Below, piece by piece: positions 12,225 through 24,100 of a stretch of DNA of 64,000 nucleotides; the stretch's first letter is position 1; each line of letters begins with the position of its first letter. The translations under genes were made by a program, and so were the position numbers. Source of the DNA: Epinephelus fuscoguttatus (Eukaryota; Chordata; Actinopteri; Perciformes; Serranidae); the NCBI RefSeq assembly GCF_011397635.1, contig NC_064773.1:21678449-21742448 (forward strand). The letters are read 5' to 3'. A model generated the notes under the pieces. The model was not told the origin of the DNA and searched no databases. It worked only from the letters and a program-made list of their open reading frames with translations.

Positions 12225-15200
12225 TTATTTGGGTAGGTTCAGCTCAGCCACCTCCAGTTTCATTTTGAAGTACTGGTTGAAGCGCAGGACTGCGTATCTG
12301 GGACACACAGAGAAAAGAGCAGCGTCAGTGATTCAGATAAAAAATGTATGACATGTTAGCAGCCAGTGCAAAATTATCAGACTGTTAAACGCTATGCGCT
12401 GAGATAACACAATAGCTGTCGATAAATATTTCAAGATAGCAACATACCCCAAGAAGTCAAAGTCGATGGTGGAGACCTTGGCCTGAATCAGAGCCCAGAG
12501 ACCCCAGAAGAAATGAGATGCCTGGACACAGAGGAGAAAGAGAACAACGCAGAGACACAAAGGATTAGCATGCACTCACTGTCTAAAAGTAAATGTCGTT
12601 TCTAATTACCCAACACAGCACACTCAAGCATGTACAATGCCAGCAGAAGCCCTATGGCAACAACAACAAATAGCTGACACAGAAACACAATTGCTTCGCT
12701 TGCCCATCCTCCACACTGCCCTCTTTTCCTCTTGACAGTAAACAAGGCAGAGTGTGGCTCAGGGGAAGAGCGCTGAGCCTCACTGGGGTTACAAGTTGGC
12801 ATTAAGAGCACCTCCCACATGCTGGCCGCATCAGCGAGCACATCACAAACATCCATCTCTCATAATCAGAGCAGGTGGCGCAGGTTACAGCCTGTATCAC
12901 TCTGTGCTCTGTTTAACCCACACCACAATAAAATCCATGTTTGCTGACCCAACACCTGGCAGCAGGCCCTGGAAAATTTGCTCAGGACGAGTCCCCAGGA
13001 CGTTCACTGTGCTCTCCAAGTGTTCAAGTTCGGTTCTCTGATCATCTTTGACCGTATCAAGACTAATTTTTCACTTCATAATTAAGCAACTACTGAGAAA
13101 ATATAGTCTAAATGTTAATTTAATACTTTGTTGGTATATTAACCCAGTGACAACTTTATTTTACCAACTGTTCTCAGCCTTCACTTGCTGTGTTTCAGCA
13201 AACAGAACTCATATGGGTGACGACAAGCCATTATCAGATTACAGTGTCATTGTTCTTCTTCATTTTCTTCCTCAACTCGTGAGTGACAGCTGATAACTAA
13301 TGACAACATTAGCAAAAATAACCAGATACTTCTTTTACCTATAATTACACAGCCATATTAGGACTATAGGCCTAGCTGCAGTCTGACAACTACCTATTAT
13401 CTGCCTCTCAGAAAACCATCACTGTCTTGGGCTTTAAAAATTCAAGACTTGGAAAGGGTTTCTTGCTGCATATGCTTTTGTTGGTGGCCAAAAAATACAA
13501 GAACATCCACACTACATCAATATACTCAATGGAAAAATGAACAGCGAAACTCCACGTGAAAACAAAAAGGTTTTTAAATCCATGGGCTCCTGTATCAACT
13601 TATTTTAGTTTCCCAAACTCATGAGGTGCTGTACTAATTTAAATGTGAATTTGGCCCAAACTGACACCTGTTTCTTTAAATGTGTGGGGTTTTTTATAAA
13701 TCTATTTTTTGGAGGCTCCTCTCTATGTGACCATACAGACCACATCCTCATTTTAGAACAAAATCTCTGTACACACAAGTGTCCTGGCACTTATTTCAGA
13801 AATAATCTCTAACATGCCTGAAAATGCATATCACATGACCATTCATGTACACTGGGCATGCATGTAAACAGGAAGCGGACTGCCTTCTCTGTGGCTAGTT
13901 GCGTAATTGTAAAATATATTACGCAAGTGGTGAAAAGTAAGACCAAAGATTTCTCTGCTTGGACCAACATCACGGTGGAATGGTTACCGAAAGTAACATG
14001 AGTATAAGACAGTTGGGAGCCACTGAAAAGTGGTGAATAGGGTTGGGTCGGCATGAGGGAAAAAAAAAACAAAAACAAAAACAAAAGTATCAAGTCTGAG
14101 TCATTTAAAATAAAAGACGACCTTAGGACAACAGAGTGACAGTAACAAGTTGTTTATTTTATTCCTTACAAGTAAATTTTGCAGCTTACTCAATCAGTGC
14201 AAACAAGGGTTGCCTCCTTTGTCTGGCTCAAAGCCAAAGTGTTGCCATAGTGGCGCATTCTTTGATTCCTTTGAGACTAAATTGTCCGCCATTATCGACT
14301 CCCCGTCACTACAAACTCCAGGCTACAGTAGAGGCTGCCGCCTCACCCCCCCCTCTCCTGCTCGCTGTGCGCTTGGCGAAGAGGCAGACACAGGTGCCCA
14401 CATACTTGGGCGTACTATAGCAGAGCGGACTCCGTGTAAAAATGTCCGTGAAAAATCCTCGCGATGTGAAAAATACATGCCGTTGTAACACTGGTGCGCG
14501 ACCTCCGCGTAGTCCGCTCCGCATATGTTCTGCCCAAGAATGCGGTCTGGTTGGTCTCAAAAAAAAAAAAAAAAAAAACGGTCCAAGACGGAGTACCAAA
14601 CTGAATTGGTATTACCGAGAGCCGACCCAACCCTAGTGGCGACATATCAGAGCAGCAACAGGTGCATAAACCTTTGCCGGAGGAAGCCATGGCAATGGGA
14701 AAGGAGTAACCAGACAGGGAGAAATGCTTACCAGGGCAAATTGGTTGACTTGGACATAGAGAACCTCCACCTCCCTGTCGGTCACTTCACTGGTCTGGCC
14801 TTTGTACTCCTTATAGGCCTCAAGGTAGGAGTGGAGCCACTGCAGCTGAAAGGCCCGCTGTGGGTAGTAACTATAATCCACCTCATTCAGGCCTGCAACA
14901 CATGAACACACACAGATTAAATACTCCGTAAACATTTCATACACTCATCTTATTTACACACATCAAACAGAATAAGTTATTCTGACCTGCAAACTCATTG
15001 AAATGGTTCCCAATGTCGTAGGCTTGGTAATTGTACCCAGCATACTCGTAGTCAATGAACTTTACATTGCCTGAAAAGAGAAGCAGCGTTGTTTAGACAG
15101 AGACATGGGAAGTGGACGTTAAAATGATAATGATGTGTTTTCCCTTTGATAACTCAGAATGTCAAGGCTTTTTCATTTTACACTGTAACTTTCTTCCTGT

Positions 15201-18200
15201 CTGACTGGAGTGGCTGGCTAGTTAGCTGATTGTGGGGCGAGGAGTAAGAGCTTGTATTTTGAGAGAAGTGGACTGTAGAGGGAAAATTCAGCACAGATAA
15301 TGAAATAAAGGGATTAAAAAGACACATTCAGACTTAAAAGGTGTTCTTTCGAAAATAATTACTGACAAAATACTTCTTACACATGCACTACAGTGCTGTT
15401 TAAGGAAGTCAGAGTCAAGATATATATTCAGAATAAAAGCTCTTGTTAAGTAAATGTGGGATATTAATTTGGTCATCAGAATCAGAGCATATAGATAGCT
15501 TGCAGATCTTCATGGAGGTTGAGCAGATTAAATGCAACACTAACTGAGTTATCAGCCTTTGTTTTCCCCACAACAAAACAAAATAGGCAGCCGGGATTCA
15601 TTAGCAGAGATGAAAATGTGCAAATCCTAATGCAACACATGGAAGGCATACAAAAATCAAGGCAAAAAGAGGAGTGCATCTGGCTTTTGAGAGAATGTTT
15701 GTTTTGGATACATGCACAGAGGGAAGGGAAAATGGCCAAGACAAAGTTATGTTTTACAGAGATGGAGGGGGAAAAAAGGGCAAAGAAAGCAGAGGGACAA
15801 AGGGAGGAAGATAGTAAAACACAAAGAAAGTGGTCTGTGGAAAAGCACAGTGAGCTGCCGGGGGCAAATGTACAGCAACACACTGTTTGATATGTGCTCT
15901 CTCAGAACTTTGCTGACTTAAGCAGAGCTCAGACTACAGGAGTTTTAAAATCCTAGTTGATTTTGAAATCGGGTTGCATCACAGATGTTCTTGTGTCTAA
16001 TCCACTACAAGATTCGAAAATAAGGAAGCACATGTTAACAACACAGAGACTAACGCGGTGCTGTAACTTGCTGTAATGTTAACAATACTTTAAGGTGACA
16101 AAACCTGAAGCAGAAGGCTGAACGACTCTGGATGAGGAAATGGTTAGAGAGACTGGTATATATCGGCCCAACACTCCTGTAGCCTGAGTCTGGTTTTACA
16201 GCAGACAATGTACTCGTCTGTATCTAAAGGCCAACAAAAGTTATAGCTCTTACAGTAAACCTTTGGGACAAGCCAATTTACAATGGTTTTTAAAGTTTTG
16301 TGATGTCACATGTGTCTTCATGTCAACCCGCAGTCAGACATCTAGTCGCACAGCTTGAAGGTTTAAGGTCATAAAATACATACTTGGCGTCTACATCTGA
16401 AAAGGCATCTCTTTAAACTTTCAATCCATTGTTCATGCATGGAGAGGAAGAGTCAAAGAATGTGTTGTTGGTTACATTTGAAGGCCAGTGAAAACATGAG
16501 GTGTCGTGACAGAAGACGGAAGCATGGATCTCAAAATGGTTGTGGCTGATCTCAAAATACAAACCCTTACATCTACAAGCCCGGTTGTTACAGAGAGATT
16601 AGCAAATAAATGTAGCTTTAAAGAACAAAACATTTTGATTCAAATGTCTCCACTCTTTGTTTTGGCCTTGCCTAATTTCTTTGGCTTAACATGTGGAACA
16701 TGAGTTTTTGAGGTGGTGCTGGACTACAGAGAAAGACACTTTGAGGTGGGTTACCAGCCGGCGTGTAGGTCCTAGCGGGACACAACTGAACACCTCCAGG
16801 CAGTGGCTATAGCCCCCCCTGTGCAGCAGATGAAAAGGTTGGGGCAAACACATCTTTCACACATGCTCACTCTCACACTGACATATTTTGTCTTTTATCC
16901 ATTCTTGCTCCCACGCACTGTGTTGGAAGACCAAGCTCCACTGCCAAACCTCCCGTTTCTTCTCTTAAACCCCCCTCCTTGCCCGCCCTCCTCACACATG
17001 CAACCTCACTTCCCCTTCTCACAACACACCCCTCCAATGCTCCCTTCCCATTGGCCCACTGTGAACCCAATAGCGTGACCCCCTCTGCTGCGTCTGCAAA
17101 TGACAGAATCTTTGAGAGGTTTCCTGTTGGCTGCTGAGCTGCAGATTTTATGGCCCTTGGGAATCAGAAAAAGTGTGCAGATTTTTTTTCTTCTTTTTCG
17201 CAAACATCTGAGTAAAGTGATAGGGGCAGGGAAACTAAAGCAGCCTGTGTTGGAGGCTGAGTGACACAGTGAAGAGAGACAAAGGAGAGAAGAAAAGTAA
17301 GAAGGTACAGCACATGCTGGGGGTATATTTGCAACTATTAACAATATCTTTGGAAAAGTGAGAACAATTATTGAGTTTCCACCGCTTCTGTTTATAGTTT
17401 TTATCAATACAGGAAGTGGTGGCTTCTCTGCTGTCGCATTTGGCAGACGAGTGGTTTCAGCTCAGCAACTACAGCTGAGAAGTGACAGGAAGCAGTGGGG
17501 TAGCTGTTTAGCCTCTTTACATGCCTACTCTGTTCTTCTGTTCGACAAAAGACTCCAAATGCAGGGCAAGATGAGGATAGACTTTGCTAGAACGATGGGT
17601 TCGACAGCTTTAGGTGGGTGCGGTCAGAAAAGCAGTAATTATGGCTTGGAGCTGAAGTCCCTGGACTCTGTTGTGGTGTTCATTCCATTGTGGCTGTCAT
17701 CTGTAGGTGTGGTCTGGTTGTGTTTGCAGTGTTAAGACATAAACTGGAGGGGCTGGGATAAATGAAAGATCCTGTCTGTTCTGGCCTCTCATCAATGACA
17801 CTTCCACCTCAGCCTATCTTACTAAAGCCTGAAACATGATTCTGCAAGTCTGCAAATATGCATGGATGTTACATAGCCTTTTACATGTTCGTACAAGAGA
17901 TCTATACTAGTCTACACTGGGTTGCATCTGTCACAATGTAAAGGAATTCAAGGGAGTTCAACGCTGGGTGTTAGCCCAATCCCAGTCAAAGAGGGTATCT
18001 TGTTTGATATGCAGAGCCACAGATTTGAATTAGACTCTGCAGGTGTGCATGTCTACTTCTCTGCAACCTATGGTAGCCTAGAACTTTGTGTGCTCAGGCA
18101 CAGGCGTTTCACCGCATTTTTTGCAGAAGCATGTTTCAGTTTTGAAGGATAAAGGTGGTGATATTCTCTATTGTTGTTAATGCCAGCAAATCCTATGAAA

Positions 18201-21099
18201 AGGCCCAAACCAACAATGTGTTAGTTCATCTCTCAGTGCTTTCCAACTTCCCTAGTCTGTCTGTGGCTCTCAGCCCAAAGCCCATTCATCCCCTCTGAGC
18301 ACTAATCTCTAAAAAATGGGGTCACAAATGTACAAGAAAGGCTTCAAACAGGCGGACACTGTCATTTTTAACTAGTCTTACTCAACCATTAGCGAACAAT
18401 GAATTTACAGACTATTTTCAGCTGTGGATTAATAGACATTTGACGCACTAATGACTATTTATGACAGCAGGAGGGTTACTCAAAATAAACTACTGTTTTT
18501 GTTCACCATGTCAGCCAGTAACACAGTGTGGCTCATTGTTGTATTATTAATAGTTCCTGGACAACAATGTATCTCTATGGCACTGAGGGATAAACTATAT
18601 CAAGAGTTTTGGCTGCACAGGTTGGTTTTGTTTTTTTCATTGGGTTTGTTAACAATAAAAACAAATGCAGAATATCTCCAAACATATCCTTCCACTTATA
18701 TAGTCTGCCCAGTGAACAATACTGATACTGTGAAGTGGAAATTGCGGAGTCAAAAGCAGTGACGGAAAGTAGAAGTACACTTTAGGCATTTGGCTGGTGC
18801 TCAGAGTGACTTCAAGCAAGTGCAAACATGAAAAACATGTGTGTAATAACCAGCATCATAAGTAGCCTCACTACTGTCAGTGGGACAACTGGTGGGTGAG
18901 TAGCATTGGAGGGTAATAGGTAGGTACGTGGCTCCTACTGCTGCCATGAACTCATCCCGATTAGCCTGAGCAGTGGGCAGACTACGCGAGGGGCCCTCAA
19001 AGCCGACTGTGCGCGAGGTTTTTCTCTCTCCATTGCCTCCCCAGGGGCAGGGCGGCGCAGGGCAGCCACAGCCTCGGCTGTCATTCCTAGGGGAGAAAGG
19101 CTAGACACAAGGAGCTATGAGAAGGGCCCCGCCCCTCGCCGCAAACCGACGAGGGGGCTGACAGCTCTCAAACCCAATCCCCCACCCCACCTCCCACATA
19201 CAAAAAATTATACTCTCTTCTCCCCCCCCCTTTCTTATTTGCTCTCACACGTTCAACCCAAAATTCCTCTGCTACAAAGACAGTGATTAAAAACAGTCTC
19301 ATTGACCAAAAGCAAGCTGATAAGTTTGCCTGAGGACAGGTCGCTTGACTTTCATAAAATCAAAAAAGAAAAAAAAAAACAAAAAAAAAAAACATTGCTA
19401 AGCACCAAAAACATGTGCTGTCAATAAAACTGAGATTTGGTATGTGGTATGATGTAATGGTATTGTTTGTCCAGGCTGATAACAGTGGTTTACATTCCAA
19501 GTTTTCAGCACAGAATTAGAACAGATCAGACAAAACTTGGGAAAAAGAATATAATCCACATTAGAAACAGCTACAATTTGTGCTTCTCAACAAAGCTTTA
19601 CTACTGCAGGTATCCCAGTATGGGAAATTGAAATCCTCAAGACTAAATAAAATCTGTATCTGTAATTTGGATTCCATCTTGAGCAAAACAAGAGCACCCA
19701 ATTAACAGCTTTGTCTTCTCTGATCGTTCTAATTCTACACCTGCAGCCCAATGCAAACACCAACAATGAGTGAAGCATGTCACTGGGGGTCAAGGAAGTG
19801 CAGTTAATGCAGTCCTACCTGAGTGCAGACACCAGTGCAGTTCACACTACAACACAATTCAGTCACACGGTAATGTCTATGACTGCACTCGTGCAGTTAA
19901 TACTCACCTGCCTCCTCACTGTAGATGATGTTTTTGCAGAGCAGGTCGTTGTGGCAGAGAACGACAGGGGAGCCCAGCACAGACAAGCTCTGCTGAAGCC
20001 ACACCAGCTCTTCTCGGAGGCACCGCGGGCTGGGCACCTCCGTGCTCAACCTGGAGGGGGGCAGAGTCAAAGAGGGTGAATACTGTATATGGAAAGAGGC
20101 AGGAGCATTGAGAGCATTAACAGAAGAACAGGTGGAGGTTAAATCAGTTTAGGGAACCCGAAAGTAGACTTAGAAATTTGAAGTGAGGATAGAAACAGGA
20201 ACAGAAAAATAAGAGGCATGAAAAGGGAAGACAAGGAAATAACTAATTTTACAGACTGTGCGATACAATTCATATGGAAGAAGCGGAGAAAAAAGACGAG
20301 TGATATATTCATAAATGCAAGCTCAATGTAAATTGATCCACAACAAGGAAACCACATGATCTGGTTACAGAAGTTCTTATTTATGTAATATTTCATCAGT
20401 TTAGCATGAAAACAAGTTGTGTCTCACAAAATCCCAATCTGAGCAAAATGAGAACACATTATGACATTAAAAGAATAAGAAAAGGTAAACTTAAATCCTC
20501 CCAATTTTACTCCTAGAATAAAACTTTTTGTGAGTTTGCTAAGTCCTCACTTGGGTTGGGTGGTATTAAGGTATTATGGTTTACTGGGGTATTTAGAAAT
20601 TACTGAAGGTACTAATTTAATACCGTCAAAAATACAAACGCTCCTCTTTCTATTAAACTGATAGAGATGCTGTATTGAGGCAATGTATTGTAGTGCCCAG
20701 TACATGCCACCAGAGGTCAGTCTTTCCTGGTGGAACAGGCAGCTGGGCTAAGAAAATGGCGACTGTGAGAGGTGGGGATAACGTTACAGGAGTTTGGAAG
20801 TATTGCCACACATAACTTTATCTTAAGTTTATTAGCCACGTGATTTTATAGAACACATCATCTCCATTGAGCCCACTGATGTGTCAGTATCCGCTGCAAC
20901 AATTGTCATCAGGTCCCTCAGCAAGAAGGGCGCTCATTTCCTGTGTGTTCATTATTCTATGGGCCATAAGTGTTATGGTAGAAAAACAGTATTGTAGGCT
21001 AGATCAGTGGTTCCCAGCTGGAGGGTTGTGGTCCAACAGTGGGTTGCGGGTCCATTCTTAATGGACCAAAAGTGACTAACAAACATGTTAAGTTAAAAA

Positions 21100-21131
<32 letters not shown>

Positions 21132-24100
21132 AAACGCATTTTATTTTTGAAGTACAGTGAATTTCCTGCACAAGCTTTTATTTTAAGTGCTGTTTCCTGC
21201 TGTAGAGTGAATAACAGATAGATACTCAACAGAGACAGCAAACTAGCTCAACAACATGGCCAAACGCAAGTATTAAGGTAAATATTAGACTTTGTGGACC
21301 TTACACTAATGACCAAACAGAAATCTGGACCCTGTAGCTGGACCAGTTGGGAACCACTGCGTTCTCAACTGGGTTTGTTTGTTTACACAAATTCTGTCAT
21401 ATACATACACTCTAATAAATGAAGGTATGAAAAAATAGATATGACCCAAGCCTAGTCCTCACTACAACGCATTCACAACTGCATTTCCTGCCTGTTAGAT
21501 TGTTAGATTAGGTTCTATTATTACAGTAGTTTCACCATTCACAGTGCTCATACAAAGTGCTGCTTACATATAACAGTATACTATTTTTGTCCATTTGTCA
21601 GACTCTGCTTTGCTAACATTCCAAGGTACCAGATAAATACTACAATGCTAACACTGTGCAACACCACAATCATCAGTAAGACATGATCAGGAGACTTAGC
21701 CTGGTTCCAGACCATAGACCCCGCCCACTCAACTGAGTAGGCCTGCATTACTGGTCTGGCATACTTCAATGAATTTGTGATTTATCTCGTCCAAACGCTG
21801 GACGGACCAATGAACGCCGGGGCTCTAGCGATTAGCCAATCAGTGCCACGCTGATGTCAAGCTGTACGCCGGTGGGTAACTGGTGAGGATAGCAACAATG
21901 GCGACCGCTACAGATCCTACAGACCACATTAACGATGCTATCGAGGTATTTCGCCATTACTCACGTTAATGGAGGACCAAATTAAGGAAGCTGCTAAACT
22001 GGATTTAACGGCGATGCAGCTGGGCGTGCACGACGACAGAGACATTTTAAACGGGCAATGCTCGCTTGTTTTCCCGCACCCCCGAGGCATGGATACTAAT
22101 GACGTCAGATTCTGGGTGAGTCGTTGATCTCTACTGATTGGTTAGGGAAAAATCAAATTCCCTCCCCCTTGTAAATCGCCTTCAATGGAAGCCATGTCAG
22201 ACTGAAGGTTCTGGGAGCTTCAGTCTGACACTCAGGCTACAGGAGACTACAAGGTAACAAGAAATAAACATTTCTTGTTGTTTGTTTAAATTGTTTTTGC
22301 CTTCAACACACACAAAACCCCTACGATGCCGCAGGCATCTCAGTCTTATGCAAGTCTTTTAGCATTTTTTATTTACAATGTTAATACTTGGTTGGCCTCC
22401 AAGGAAAACAATAGCCTGCGAAGTCAGTAGCATTTGAGTGTCACTGTCAACATATACAAAGGTAGCTGTTATTGCCGATGCAGTGTTCAAACAATGATGG
22501 TGTCATAGTGCCTGAAGCTTGTTCTAATCATAAATTAGTTTTCCTGTGATGTAGCACACCTTCGCAAAACTATTTCGTGAGACATGTGCGTAAGAGAGGG
22601 ACAAGTAGGATCAAAAGTTGCAAACAAACTCCTGCACGCTGTCTAACTTGAAAAATACATTTGTTTGCGATGTTTCGGTGTTAGACCTTCATCAGGCAAA
22701 TATAGTGACACACCTGGAACAGAGTAACATACATTTTATGCAGATATAATAGTTTAGGGATACAATACTTCCATGTATTTGGCTTATGCAAGATTGACAC
22801 AAGACTTAAAGGAATACTTATATAACACAAGCAACACACCTGGGCAAATGTGCGTGTCTGAACTCTGCAGGTGCATTCCACTGAGCATAGTTCAAATGCA
22901 TGTGATCACCCAGGTGCACTACTCATCCATGTTTTAGGCTGTTTATGCAGAGGTGTTTCAAATATTAAGATTTTAGAGAAAATACTTGTGTTTTAGAGAT
23001 ACTGAGCATACGTCTGGATAGATAAGACTTGGATTATACTGCAGGAGTTGTCTGAGAGTTTGTAAACCAAGGTTTTGATATAGTTTTGCTGTTGTTAAAT
23101 GTGGACCCCAAGACTCAAGATAGTTGTCTGTCTTTGAATTCTTCATTCGAAGTAAAGTATTACTGTGCTAACTAAGAGTAATATTAATGAGCCTGTCCAC
23201 ATAAAACAAAGGCACGATCTGTGACAGACCCGGTCGATTTTATCATTTTTACTTGATGATACGTTACCATTTTTCACATACTTTGGGGTGCTGCTATTTC
23301 ATGATTTATGCTATTTAAAGGCAAACTGTTATTAACTCGGTTGTGTAATCTCTCAGCAATGTCACAGCTGTGAAGTGAAGTCACACCTGGCGAGGTCAGA
23401 AAAGGAATTCCCCATACTTCCTCTGACATGTGACACATCTACAACTGATAATGAAAATGTGTGTTGTGCCACTCTACATCAGGTTATTTGGATGATTTAT
23501 GACTCTGATAAAAGAGGTAGTGAGTCAAAGTTCCACGTGGAGATAACTGAAAACGGAAATATACAAGTGGTAAAGTCACATGTTCCCAAACAATTGTTTT
23601 CAAACTTTTATTAATGTATAAAAACTTTTCGAAGCACAACACAGAGAAGACAGACAGTCTACCAGTCACATCTAAGGTCTGACAGATTTCAGTAACAATA
23701 ATCTCCTACATAGCCTCACCTGGCGTTCTGCTCAGGGTCCTCGAAGTACTTGGGGATGAGAGCAAAGTACTTGCCCATCTTCAGCCACAGGTCAGACTGC
23801 GGCACCCAGCCATTGTGGGCATGGATGGCATGGTACTTGGCTAGCTGCCTTGCAATGAGCCTGCAGAGTGAAAAGACAGAAAATGGCAGGTTTCAAATCA
23901 GAGCAGCAAGCAGTAATATGCAACTGGACCCCAGTATAACAATTAAGCTGTGAAGGGGGAAAATGTAATTATTTGATCAATGCAAAGGCATATAAATGGT
24001 AAACAAACCGCATACAACAATAACTTGATCAGATAATGACAATTTTGGTGAAACTATTAAAGATTTGGACGTTTTAGTGACAAGTTTATACTTCTAAATA

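Noticed and set aside
14525-14944. Plus-strand 126-codon frame over etnk1 exon 6
   Set aside because: It is the antisense shadow of exon 6 fused to a poly-A tract; the minus-strand exon explains the openness.
15519-15921. Basic plus-strand frames in etnk1 intron 4
   Set aside because: Lys/Glu-rich purine-tract translations with no splice sites or homology; typical of AG-rich intron sequence.
21898-22130. Interpretation as a relic of the RECQL gene, which neighbours PYROXD1 in human
   Set aside because: The fragment is bounded by inverted ends and an exact 9-bp duplication, so transposition explains it better than a remnant of the ancestral neighbour.
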